DNA of 64,000 nt from contig OY754464.1 in assembly GCA_963575645.1 (NCBI GenBank), positions 70,716,948 to 70,780,947 of the forward strand, given 5' to 3'. The notes beneath the pieces are model-generated. The model was not told where the DNA came from. It searched no databases and worked only from the letters and a program-made list of their open reading frames with translations. The translations under genes and the position numbers were made by a program. The stretch comes from Xanthostigma xanthostigma. Its lineage: Eukaryota; Arthropoda; Insecta; Raphidioptera; Raphidiidae. Positions 12,383 through 22,925 of this stretch are shown here, piece after piece (position 1 is the first letter of the stretch; each line of letters opens with the position of its first letter).

Positions 12383-12668
12383 TTTCTCTTTTTAGTGTTA
12401 ATCTAACATTAAAAATCGGTGAACATACATAAAAAACATTATGCGTGCCTTTGAAATTTGAGAGTTTCCCTCGATTTCTCCGGATTCCACCATCAGATCC
12501 TGACTTGGTTCCGATGGGACCACCTCTGAGGTGCACTCTTTCGAATAAAAAAAAAAAATTGAAAATCGGTCCATAATTGACGGAGAAATCGGTGAACATA
12601 CATAAAAAAAAATATATACAGACGAACATAGAACCTCCCCCTTTTTGTTGAAGTCGGTTAAAAAGACG
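12383..12668. repeat. Repeat ending in the insect 'aagtcggttaaaaa' motif
   Basis: Contains two copies of 'atcggtgaacatacataaaa' (about 12415 and 12589) and ends 'cctccccctttttgttgaagtcggtt'-like sequence. This terminus is common in dispersed repeats of several insect genomes. An 83-codon minus-strand ORF across it is not considered real. Confidence 0.5.
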
Positions 12669-13746
12669 TTTTTTATTTATTGTAGGTATATACTATAAAC
12701 TTGTGTTACTTCTGAAAATATCTATGTTCAAATTTCCACACGATCTTCTTAAATCTAAAAATCGCTCAGAAAATGATGCCTCCCTAAAGTTCCACTCTGT
12801 TGCTAAACAGTAGCATTTCGTTGCAAAAATCGTTATCACTCTACCATGCGTAAATAAGTTTCACTTCAAAACTACTTTAAATTCGACGTAAACGCTTTTA
12901 TATTTTGGCTCACAGAATGGTAATGTTACTCTTTCTCTTTTGCAACGCATCATAACGTCTGTCTTTTGATTGTTGAACAGTTCCATATTGCTGCAATAAT
13001 ATTATAGGATAACAAAAGACACATAACAAATTAAACATCATTGTCGCGATGGTACTGAATTAGTGTAATTGTTTGTTTTGAATGATTGTTGTCCTTGGGT
13101 TATTACTCATTGTTGTGTCTGAAAATCCAAATTACTATTTTCTGAGTCGCTAATTTACAAAATGTATTTCTGGGTCAGTGCGTTTTGCGCAATTTTTAAA
13201 CTGTTATGTGCTAAAAAGACAATATATCTATTATTAATTGCACTTCTTCTTCTTCTTACTTGTCTTTAGTGTGCCAAAATTGGAAAAACAGAGAACTTAT
13301 GGCCTGAAGCAACACTAGGTTGTCTCATATCTGTCCCAAAGCCACGCGATAAAAGCCACAGACTTGAAATTTGACGTTGTCAAAGCTTGTTATGGCCTAA
13401 TGCAGTCATAGTTTAGATATGGATAAATAACTCGGAATTAATTAGGTAATAATGGGGGTTTAATGCTGTGTTTCTGGTACAACCTTTACCTTAAATCTGG
13501 ATTTAAGAATGTCGTTTGTTTTCAGCTAAATGGAAATCTCCATTTACTTGAAAACACATAATACCTATTGTTGAATCTAGATTTAGGGTAAATGTCGTAC
13601 CAGGAACATTTAGTTTTTGATATCGAAAAAGTAGTTCCTATAACTCTGAAAACTTACCTATTATTAGAATGTTACACTTTGTTTGACAGAAATTTGATTG
13701 ATCGCAATAGAAAAAAAAGACGGGTTGCAATCCGGGAGTGCCGGCA
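12669..13746. other. Intergenic sequence, no gene seen
   Basis: No exon-like or RNA-like feature. It contains an imperfect inverted pair around 'gtaaaggttgtaccagaaac' (13476-13496) and 'ggtaaatgtcgtaccagg' (13588-13605), presumably from a MITE. Confidence 0.45.
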
Positions 13747-14144
13747 GAAGTGAAAACTTGAATATTAACGTCTTATGAATTTTCGATCAGGTCACGTGTC
13801 CTGATGCGAGTTTAACATTTTTTACCCATTACAAAAAAAGTGTACAAAAGTTTTCGTCTTACGAGTTTTCGATCAGGTCACGTGTCCTGACGCGAGTTTA
13901 ACATTTTTTACCCATTACAAAAAAAGTGTACAAAAGTTTTCGTCTTTCGAATTTTCGATCAGGTCTTACGAATTTTCGATCTGACGAGAGTTTAACATTT
14001 TTTACCCATTACAAAAAAAGTGGACAAAAGTTTTCGTCTTACGAATTTTCGATCATGTCTTACGAATTTTCGATCTGACGCGAGTCTAACATTTTTTACC
14101 CATTACAAAAAAGTGTACAACGCCGCTAAAGAAGTTTTCACTTC
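13747..14144. mobile_element. MITE with 'gaagt(a/g)aaaactt' ends and four ~85-bp tandem units
   Basis: Ends are GAAGTGAAAACTT (13747) and its inverse, AAGTTTTCACTTC (to 14144). Between them, four direct repeats of about 85 bp each carry 'ttttcgatca(g)gtc', 'gcgagtttaacatttttta' and 'cccattacaaaaaaagtg'. The same terminal motif (GAAGTAAAACTTC) bounds 19715-20313 and begins again at 63829. No protein is encoded. Confidence 0.75.
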
Positions 14145-14935
14145 AAAAAAACACTTTAAATAAAAAATGTATCTCATCCCATATTTTTTTCTGCGGCCTC
14201 AACGACCCAAAAGACACACCAATCTCACCCACCCCCGCTCTGGTAGTCAACTAGAATACACTTTTGGATTTTTAATTGTTTAATCAAATATAAATCCTTA
14301 TTTCTCCAAAGAAAGGTGTGTAAGTGAAATATGCAACTTAAGCGGCGTCATGGAATGTTAATTATTAAATTAATTAGCATTATGAACGCTTCCCTGCAAT
14401 TAATATAACGAGAATAATTTATAACAATATATATCTTCAGCAAACAGCTATTGACAGTGATGATTTTTTATATGTAGTGGACAAAACAGAGACGTATACT
14501 AAGGTAGGTACGACCTTGGACACCACTGAGTATTTTTAGTAACCCGGTTGAAAGGATCTACGTTCGTCTTATTTCCCCCCTGCGCATGATTAATAATTAA
14601 TTAATTGTGTTCATGTCTAGGACAGAATAATCAAAAAAACAGAATAAATAATCATATCAGGTCTTATTAAATGTGATGACACCAGGAGTATCATCCCAAT
14701 AAAATAGTTTCCAAAAAAAAACATTGTTGAGTTCGCTCGATCTAGTTTACAGCCTACTCACAAAAAACTTACTAAACGTAGTGCTAAACGACTCGATGTG
14801 AAAATTATTGGTTTGCCTCATATTAAAAAACTCTACAGTAGCCGTCAATGTAAATAATGAAGCAATTTTTCCATTTTTTTCTTATATTATATAATGCTTA
14901 TTGTAGAATAGAATTCTATAACATTTAATGCCGAC
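14145..14935. other. Intergenic sequence, no gene seen
   Basis: Nothing beyond short homopolymers and AT-rich spacer could be recognised. Confidence 0.5.
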
Positions 14936-15410
14936 ACTTCACATGGCTATTTGTATTTGGCATATTTGGCAAACAATTACTATGTGTGAACAGTCTATTT
15001 AATAAAGTGTTGGCCTTATTTGCCTATTTGACAAATAAGGCCAATACCAAATACGCGTTACCGTGCGCTTGTCGGTTTTTCGAGGCACATCAAAGGAGTC
15101 AAATACGCAAATAAACCGTCCACACAATGGCCATATTCAGAAACGCACGCGCCGTGACCCTGTACGGACGTGCAGAATTTTTCTGTGTGTGCTGTGAGCG
15201 AGAACTGGAACAATTACTATTGAAAATGAATTGGGACAATGAAACAGTGCTAAAATTCCAGGAATTTCGAACCTTGCGTTCTGCTGCCAAATGTTTGTGT
15301 GTTTGTGTGGATGGTCGTATTTGCCTCTATTTGCGTGTTTGCCTTGAACGTCGTATATTTTGCCAAATACAACAAACACCCAATAGCGATCACAAATAGC
15401 CATGTGAAGT
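14936..15410. mobile_element. Inverted-repeat element carrying a MADF-start-like piece
   Basis: The terminal inverted repeat ACTTCACATGGCTATTTGT occurs at 14936 and in reverse complement ending at 15410. A second nested inverted pair around 'ttatttgcctatttgacaaat' lies at 15017-15045. The interior is less AT-rich than the surroundings and contains a MADF-protein-like start (15226-15270). This suggests a deleted PIF/Harbinger-type element. No clear 3-bp TTA duplication was seen at the ends. Confidence 0.7.
15226..15270 (+). pseudogene. Possible MADF-domain protein start, very short fragment
   Basis: Reads MNWDNETVLKFQEFR, which resembles the opening W-x-x-E-x-x-L-x-F-I-x-x-(Y/F) of insect MADF proteins, the accessory DNA-binding proteins of Harbinger elements. 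Similarity stops after about 15 residues and the frame runs into unrelated low-complexity Cys-rich translation. The match is short, so it is tentative. Confidence 0.4.
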
Positions 15411-16133
15411 TCCACCATAAAAAAAAACCTCTGTAATGTTCCAATCGTCCAGCTTCACTCAAAATCCTAACAACCCAAAAACTTGTACTTATTTCTAAAG
15501 ATATCGAAATAATTCTTCCGGCATCTTGAAAGCTATCATTACTAGTAGGTACCTATTTTAGTCAGAATAATTTAGAAACTATATCTTATTGCATTTTTAC
15601 CGTCTTCCCAACCCTAAGTCTGGTACTGACTGTGGTCAAGCGTGTGCCTTGACCAGAAAGATGGTGCAAAGAGAATTATTGTTCGTGAAATAATTTCAAT
15701 TTTTTTTATAAATCGAATTATTTTCCTTGGAGACGTCATGAATGTAACCATATAATTACAATCGCTTTAAATTAATTAAATTTATTATTCTTCACAAACC
15801 AGTTGTAATGGTTTACATTGTTTACATGTTTAGTAATTTACATGTCGGAAGAGCTACATTTGATGTATAAATTAATATAATTATAATGTGTAAATAATTT
15901 AATTAACAAATTTTTTTATGTAAGCGTGTAGAAGATGCGCATTTTTAACATTTAAAATTACCTTCCAGGTTTAAAAACCTTGACATTTTTACAGATCATT
16001 ATTTTATTGTTCAAAAATTCCAAACGTATTGAAGAATGTGTTACTAATTTCTATAAAATGTGAATAAATATAGCTTAGAGACATTTTCTTTTGTATGCTA
16101 CATTATGAACAAATTATCGACTCTTATAATTTA
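15411..16133. other. Intergenic sequence, no gene seen
   Basis: AT-rich sequence without a recognisable gene or element boundary. Confidence 0.5.
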
Positions 16134-16330
16134 CTAGCCGTTCGGCCCGGCTTTGCCTGGGTAGAACTGATTTATTCTGATTTAAATCGGAAAGGGAATG
16201 ACTATCAAGCGTCAAGCTAAAAATAGTCACTTTTATCCAGATTTGTCAAGCACACTAAATTGTGTACATTTTATAATAACGTTGGAGAATTTTTATGTGA
16301 CGGGCAGATACGAATATTTTCAATTTTATA
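16134..16330 (-). mobile_element. Helitron-like 3' end, minus strand
   Basis: On the minus strand the sequence ends GCCGGGCCGAACGGCTAG followed by T. This is a GC-rich 3' hairpin with CTAG, as in the Helitron at 6184-6848. The 5' end was not found; the interior to the right is AT-rich and non-coding. Confidence 0.55.
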
Positions 16331-16659
16331 TAGCCTAAGATTTGGAAATTATTGCAGTCATATCTGTACACAAATTTTGGAATGTGATTTTAAAATTATT
16401 ATGTTTACACGATTTAAAATTATTGATGATGTTTTAAAAATACTTTAATTTGCAAAAGATGTATCTGTTACCAAATGCATATTTATTTGCTCCTGTATGT
16501 AATTTATAAGCACGCATATATTTTTTATTTGTATTAAAATAAAACATCACCTAACATCTGTCATATTCACTATTTAGCATTATTTATCGCTGCGCCATCG
16601 GTCGAATTTTTGATAAACATGCTTAAACTCAAAATATAATGTTATTATATATGGTTTAG

Positions 16660-17270
16660 CGAACGAGTTCATCCTGTTCAAAGGTCGCGCACACTTATCA
16701 AGCACGGACCAGCACGGAACAGAAAAACCTGTTCAAGAAGGTACGTACCTATCTTATTTAACGCATTGAACCAGCAACGACTGTCCGTCAATCGCCTCTA
16801 ATTTCTGTTTAGCCATGTTTCATCGATTTACAATTAGTGATGTGCCGGATATCCGTATCCGCAGATATCCGAGGGAGAGAAAAGATCTGTATCCGTATCT
16901 GTATCCGTTACTTTTTGACGAATCTTAAACGGATCTTTTATGTTATTAAATTTCATTATATATGTGAAATTCTAAATACAGGTATAGCAATGAAATACTA
17001 TTATATTCCATTTAAATTAATTGTAGTGAGTTACCAATAGTATTACCTGAGTGAAAAAGTTGAGATCCGTATCCGTATCCGCGGATATACATTTTTAACA
17101 ATCCGGCACATCATTATTTAGTATATGCTAGTGGTGTGTCGTTCGTGAACTCACAGGTCACATTAAAAGTTGCAGGTTTGTGCTGGTCCGTGCTGGTCTA
17201 ATGTGCGACATTCGCAGATTTCAGGTTCGTGTTGTGATGATCGTTCTGTTTCGTGCTTTAAAGAAGTGCG
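16660..17270. mobile_element. Inverted-repeat element with a hAT element inserted in it
   Basis: 'agcacggaccagcacgg' (about 16700) and 'ccgtgctggtctaatgtgcg' (about 17188) form inverted outer arms. The hAT-like element 16835-17116 sits between them, showing an older repeat hit by a later insertion. Confidence 0.55.
16835..17116. mobile_element. hAT-like MITE (TAGTGATGTGCCGGAT family), copy 1
   Basis: Ends TAGTGATGTGCCGGAT and ATCCGGCACATCATTA; the interior is rich in 'atccgtatccg' repeats on both sides. The candidate 8-bp duplications TTTACAAT and TTTAGTAT differ at two positions. The better-preserved copy at 49416-49913 has a perfect 8-bp duplication and supports the hAT assignment. Confidence 0.75.
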
Positions 17271-17368
17271 CGCATTATAAAAATTCACTGTCATCATTTT
17301 TTCACTACTCGCCAAAAAAAGTATAACTTCAAAACATTTCATTTTTACTCCAAACTAAAACTACTTTT

Positions 17369-17907
17369 ATTCAACTCATGCGCGCTATTCATTGAGTTAT
17401 GACAAGTAATTGTCACCAGTCGGTAAATGGCTATTTAGGGTTCGGTTTTTAGGCATGTTAAAAACCGAACCCTAAATAGCCATTTACCGACTGGTGACAA
17501 TTACTTGTCATAACTCAATGAAGATTCCTACTAGCTCGGCCATTGTGGAGTAATGAAAATAAACGTAACTATTTTCTGAGTCGTAACAAAATAATAGGTA
17601 ACAACAACTCCGTTGTTACCCATTGAGGCTAAAATTGAGAGGCCGAATGTTTTCGACATGGAGTTTATTCATAACCGGCTAACCTCAAACCAAAACATTG
17701 AATCGTGCTGTTTGGTGCTGTTAGTATTGACAGTTTTTTTTATAAAGAAATAAATAGATATTTACAACATCTCATTAATAACAATAAATAAAACATGAAT
17801 AACGCGCAATTGTTGAATAAAATTATGGGCGTAACTTGTAGGCTAAGTCATGACCTGTCAGCGCGCCATGAATGACTTAGACTACTAGTTACGCCAATAA
17901 CTATTAA
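17369..17907. mobile_element. Dispersed MITE family B, copy 1, with an extra internal palindrome
   Basis: Matches 42769-43252 in inverse orientation over almost its full length. One end is a hairpin (ggcgtaacttgtaggctaag... with its inverse). Compared with copy 2, this copy carries an additional inverted duplication centred near 17460, whose arms (about 65 bp, 'gacaagtaattgtcaccagt') are almost perfect. No coding potential is recognised. Confidence 0.85.
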
Positions 17908-18193
17908 GTGACTAGAGTCTATGTTACATTACAAAAGCTTAGGAAGTTACTAAGATCCCTATTACATGATCGCAACTAATCGTGAACAAAATTCAAAGAT
18001 CGAGACAGACGTGAGGGTATTTCTTAAAGTATAATTTTAAACAAGTTACATTAGACTCATTTATACAATTTTCAGTAAATATCAGTCGTTTTTTTTTTAA
18101 GAAAAATAGTAATTTTAATACCCGTTGATGACATTTTTTATTTTAATTTATTTTATAATAACAACAATACTGAGAAAACAGACAGCATTGATT

Positions 18194-18225
18194 CTCCGAA
18201 GATGGCATAAAGTTTGCCGAAACGT
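18194..18225 (+). other. Penelope-type 3' motif with degenerate hammerhead-like core
   Basis: CTCCGAAGATGGC...GCCGAAACGTC has the arrangement C-(U/C)-GAAGA, short stem (GGC/GCC), GAAAC. This is the hammerhead core layout but with the U4 position changed to C, so it is probably inactive. Similar motifs occur at 36400-36428 (downstream of the Penelope-like ORF) and 45247-45285 (-). Confidence 0.5.
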
Positions 18226-18689
18226 CAGACAATAAAATGCAATAAAAAAACCTTCAGTATTTGCTTAGTTCATTGATCCTATGCCACCAGGATTCATCCT
18301 TTAATCTTACGGTATTTCTTAAATTCAGAGGACTTAAAAAAAACGTGTGATTTCACCATGGACTCAAAATCGAATTTTCCCTTATTTGCTTCGAATGTGG
18401 AAAAATAAAAAAATCAAACAAATGGAGCTATATTTCAAAACAATTATTATAAAAGCAATTTTTATGTTTATTGTAAATTTCTCAAAAGAAAACATTTTAC
18501 AATTTTTCGGAAAACTATTTAAATGTGTGAGATGTTTAAGTTGTCAAACAAAGGGTTAAATACGTATTGTTCAAGATAATGTGTCGGTAGCTCATTAAAT
18601 AGACAATGAAAACAAGCATTAATAGGTCATATTATTATCATCAACCAATAAACCAAAATAAAATAATATTACTTATTATATATAATAAA

Positions 18690-18866
18690 AAACCGGATTG
18701 TGAATTGAGGCAGAAAAATGATGTTTATGATGAAGATAGTCTGACCACGCAAGGTCGTTTTCAAGGTGCGTTTCTGTGGCACGGTCCGCTTTCAGCTGAG
18801 ATTAGAGAAGAGCACCACGAGGATCTCGTGGCTTTCAAAGAGGACGATCCACACATTCAAGTTTAG
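18690..18866 (+). CDS. Unassigned exon-like ORF fragment
   Basis: The end of an 86-codon ORF (18606-18866) changes at about 18690 from AT-rich, transposon-like sequence to more balanced, charged and soluble-looking protein. The terminal part reads AEIREEHHEDLVAFKEDDPH followed by IQV and a stop at 18864-18866. Codon use differs from the surroundings and looks genuinely protein-coding. No family was recognised. It is immediately followed by a hAT element whose target duplication (GCCGCTAA) begins at the last base of the stop codon. It may be a terminal exon or a fragment of a decayed gene. Confidence 0.35.
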   Translation, partial: KPDCELRQKNDVYDEDSLTTQGRFQGAFLWHGPLSAEIREEHHEDLVAFKEDDPHIQV

Positions 18867-18873
18867 CCGCTAA

Positions 18874-19582
18874 CTAGTGATGTCGATTATCGTTACTTTT
18901 AAGTATTCGTTACTATTCGGTACTTTGGTATTAACTATTAAGTAATCATTTCAACTACTCGTTACTTTGATTACTTAGGTTACATAGTAGTGATGTCGAT
19001 TATCGTTACTTTTATGTATACGTTACTACTATAGGTACTTGGGTAGGTATTAAGTAATCATTTCAACTATACTTGTTACCTTGATTACTTAAGATACATA
19101 CATAAAATGTAGTAGGTAGTGTCTGAATCCTGAACCAACAAATAATATTGCGTATAAAAACGTACTGAATAAAATAAATATCGACACAAGACGATTACTG
19201 ACCGCGAAATATCAACAATACAATAATACACAATTAATTTTGCTAAGGGCTATTGATATCGGCGGCATATTTTTATATTATGCGTATCAGCGGCTCCTTT
19301 GTAGTGCTCCGAAATCTTAAGGTTCGCAGGAACTCAATGAATATCCTTATACTCGCATAATAAAATAATCAATAGTAATCAATAATCAATAGTAATCAAT
19401 AATCAATAGTAATCAATAATCAATAATTAATCAATAGTAATCAATAGTCAATAGTAATCAATAATCAATAGTAATCATTCAAGTAAAAGTAACGATTTAC
19501 TTTTCAAATCGGTAATCGTTACTTCGGGTATTCTAGAGTAACGAGTAGTTTCGTATCGTATCTTTACTTTGTCGATATCTCT
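18874..19582. mobile_element. hAT-superfamily element with AT-rich tandem core
   Basis: Perfect duplications GCCGCTAA flank it (18866-18873 and 19583-19590). Ends read CTAGTGATGTCGATTATCG on the left and, inverted, AGAGATATCGACAAAG on the right. The interior holds two copies of 'gatgtcgattatcgttactt' (from about 18881 and 18994) and a short-period tandem of 'aatagtaatcaataatc' at about 19368-19475. No transposase is seen. Confidence 0.85.
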
Positions 19583-19714
19583 GCCGCTAACAGCCAGAGT
19601 TATCTGCAGACCGTTCATTTTTTGGTATTTTTTTAATAATAAAATAATCATAGAACTTGACAGGAACTTTTTCTAGTTCTCATATTAGAATTCTGGAATG
19701 GGGGTTGGTTTTTT

Positions 19715-20313
19715 TGAAGTAAAACTTCTTTACGCACGCTTGACTTGGGGAGTAAGCTGCTGAATGCGTGACGAGAGCGTTACGAAAAGTCTGATCGGTT
19801 CTTTACGAACGCTTGATTTGAGGAGTAAGCTGGTGAATGCGTGACAAGAGCGTTACGAAAAGTGTGATCGGTTCTTTACGCACGCTTGACTTGAGAAGTA
19901 AGTTGGTGAATGCGTGACGAGAGCGTTACAAAAAGCGTGATCGGCCGAGGCGAACGGAAGAAAGTTACGCGTCGTATATTACTGTAGGGGCAAGAGAGAG
20001 AGGTGCGCGCGCACATTTTTTTTCTCATACTAGTTGCTGGCGTCCCTTTTTCCTTGTCTATTTTCTCCCTCTACTAATACGCGGCATTCTACTCTCGACA
20101 AAGGTGAGTGCGTATCTCATACTAGTTGCTAGCGTCGTAGCGTGATATGCAGCGTTCCTTTAATAATGAATAAAAATAAAAAATCTATTCAAAAATATTA
20201 ATTTATCAATGAAAACCGATAATAAATTTAAATATTTGTACAGAAATTTAATATATGTATATACATGTATTTATTATTATACATATAGATGGAGCTAAAG
20301 AAGTTTTACTTCA
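19715..20313. mobile_element. MITE with TGAAGTAAAACTTCTTTA ends and three ~90-bp tandem units
   Basis: An 18-bp inverted repeat, TGAAGTAAAACTTCTTTA, occurs at 19715 and inverted to 20313. Three direct units of about 90 bp ('gcttgacttgggg agtaagctg' ... 'gagcgttacgaaaag') follow the left end. The terminal motif is itself palindromic (GAAGTAAAACTTC) and is shared with 13747-14144 and 63829. Confidence 0.8.
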
Positions 20314-20829
20314 GTCGTGTGGTCTAAAGCACACTCGTTTTATTTCTTTGGGAACCGTCCTATCTCTAGGAACACTGCAGCCTCTAGGGATAATTGTGCT
20401 GATTCCTAATCTCTCATATCACCCGATACAGTAGTCTCGTTTCTTGTACTAGCTTGCTGATTACTTTAAATTCAACTGATAATGTACGTAGACACGACGT
20501 CCCGCGGCACAATGTGGTTAGTAGTTATAGTAAGTCATAAATGAAACGTAAGAATGATGTTTACATATTTCAAACTTCCTAATTGATATTACATTATTTT
20601 TTACATCTATTCAACTATTAAATTTGTTTTGCTTTCATGACTTGCTATATAATTAGTTACTAAAACAAGGTACTTTTTTCGGGTGACACCGCCTGCACTG
20701 AGAACGGCATAGCGCGGAGAATTGACAAATTTAAATTTTAAAGTTGGATAATTTTGTTAATTTTAAATATTTTACAATCATTCTTTCATCATTAATTTTG
20801 TATAACTTTAGAACTATGGTTTAAAGTAA
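20314..20829. other. Intergenic sequence, no gene seen
   Basis: Nothing recognised; AT-rich spacer between two repeats. Confidence 0.5.
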
Positions 20830-21367
20830 AAAAATTGGTTGTCTGTAAAGTCGGTTTACGGACGATAGTTTTACGTGATAACGTCATAAAGAAACATTGA
20901 ACCATACTCGTAAAGTGTTGAAAAATAGCTTTTTTTTATTTTTCACATTATACGTATACGTTTCCAAACATTTATTTTTACATATTTAAATAGTAAAATT
21001 AGAATTCTAACCAACTGTAGAAACGGTTTTTAAATATAATGAACCGTTTTCAAAATACACGCAGTTTTAATAAACGGACGGTCGGGTGGTGTGGATTTTT
21101 CACTCCCTGTAAGTATATATACGAGCGAACTGTGGCAGTCTATTGGAAGTTTGTGTCTTGTGATCTTTAATAAATAGATTTTTGTAGCTGTGAAACTTGG
21201 GCCGATCGTGCTTCTCTATCGCTTATACTGCGCTCTCGCTTGCACGCACAGGGTCAGGCGGAACGTGACACATTTCGGAACGTGACACTTTTTCGTACAT
21301 GCAGCCGGTGTTTCATCAATTTATAAGATTGGTGTTTCATCAATTTATAAGACGTTATCACGTCAAA
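20830..21367 (+). mobile_element. Repeat family A, long copy, with LTR-like promoter and poly(A) signals
   Basis: Bounded by 'ttttacgtgataacgtc' at about 20870 and 'gacgttatcacgtcaaaa' ending 21367, an imperfect inverted pair. A TATA-like block (21114-21120), a downstream 'ggcagtc' initiator-like site, and AATAAA at 21169-21174 are spaced as in a retrotransposon LTR. The right end 21253-21367 is the dispersed block also seen at 349-531 and 54722-54852. The left flank to about 20830 matches the inverse of 55240-55295. Confidence 0.6.
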
Positions 21368-21763
21368 AAAAATGGGAAACTTCCTAATTACCACCGCGGA
21401 TTATATATTAGGTGCTAGCATGAAAGGAACGTCAAAATTACTCCGGACTAAATTAGAAATTAGCTAATATTTGATATCGCACTCAAGCAATTAATGTAAA
21501 CTTGTGTTATAATAAATATTTCAATGTCTATGCCCTGCTTAATAATGAGAATTTCACAAGTTCTCGCGACATATCCAGCGAATGAAAAATAATAAATTCC
21601 TCGCGTCAGTATTTTGCCTTCGTATACCGCACCACATAAATACCATCACTACAACAATATTCATCTCTCCATTAACATTTTTATAATAACCATAATAATA
21701 AACATTTATTACAGAAGTTCTCAAATTATGTGTAATATCCTTAAGATATTATAGAAAATAATA

Positions 21764-22248
21764 CAAACTTTGTATATGGCTTCATTATAGGCCTAGTATG
21801 ACACCTATTTCCTCTATGACTTTTCTTGATTTTGGGGCGTTTTCCCTCTAAATTTTCCGAAAGATGTCGTTTTGACGATATGTAAAAATTTATAGATACT
21901 GTTTGTTTTTTTTAATTGGATAGCTTAAAAACTTCAACCAAAACGCTAAAATAATGTTCTCTGACAAATAATAGGAGCCATTTAAAATGTCTGACACCTC
22001 GAATATGTCGCGAAACATATTCGAGGTGTCAGACATTTTAAATGGTTCATGTTATCTGTCAGAGAACATTATTTTAGCGTTTTGGTTGAAGTTTTTAAGC
22101 TATCCAATTAAAAAAAACAAACAGTATCTATAAATTTTTACATATCGTCAAAACGACATCTTTCGGAAAATTTAGAGGGAAAACGCCCCAAAACCAAGAA
22201 AAGTCATAGGTGTCATATTAGGCCTAATGAAGCAATATACAAAGTTTG
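21764..22248. mobile_element. Long near-perfect palindrome (foldback element)
   Basis: Arms of about 240 bp meet near 22013, where the sequence reads 'cctcgaatatgtcgcg' followed by its near inverse. Arms start 'caaactttgtatat' and end with the inverse. Pairing is broken by a few mismatches and small indels (for example one arm lacks part of 'ttcctctatgactt'). No ORF of interest. Confidence 0.88.
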
Positions 22249-22324
22249 GGGAGAGTATGTGTCAGTAAAATTTTTACCGACGGGCACTCTGACTATAATG
22301 TTCTAGATGACAGGGAGTTTGAAT

Positions 22325-22532
22325 CATAAAGTAACTAGAGTACGCTAGTTCGTATGCTTGCCATAAGTAAAAGTGTCCTCAGTTGCAGAAAACCAGAAAA
22401 CCAGATATTTGTTTACTCAAATTAGCATTGTTTTGTATCATTAGTTACCATAGAGATAAAGTGCTGTTCTCTCTCTCTGAATTGCAGACACTTTCACGGC
22501 TCACTCGCGTACTCTAGTCTAATATCTCTATG
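22325..22532. mobile_element. hAT MITE (CATAG family), copy 1
   Basis: Perfect 8-bp duplications GTTTGAAT flank it (22317-22324 and 22533-22540). Left CATAAAGTAACTAGAGTACG and right inverse CATAGAGATATTAGACTAGA show that a 5-bp piece is missing from the left end. The body is shared with 24581-24809 and 34348-34482. Confidence 0.9.
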
Positions 22533-22925
22533 GTTTGAATCCGACATTAAACTGCCCCTGATCTATGAAAACTGTAATTATATTATCACAATTTAAAGTC
22601 ATTGTCAAATAAAATTTCTTAACAATCCCTTCTGCAACTCAGCTGTAGGTACGTAAGAAAAACTATTTTGAGAATTCCTGTTTAAATAAGTAGGCACGTC
22701 TTTTGTTGTTTCATTACATTTATAATATATATTTTGTTGCCACTTATATATATCATCATTAACTTACTCGTTACGTTATAAACCGCGAAGGTCTCAATGC
22801 CTTTGATGGTTTGCCCCCGCTATCCGGGTTTCTTGTAATACAATACGTTATTGTGCGTTGGTATTATGTAACGACACTAGTAATTAACACCAAGATTAAC
22901 ACTGAGTCGCGGTAGTAAGTGGGCA

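Noticed and set aside
13747..14144. CRISPR-like array of regularly spaced repeats
   Set aside because: The ~85-bp units are continuous tandem copies without unique spacers, in an animal genome, bounded by MITE ends.
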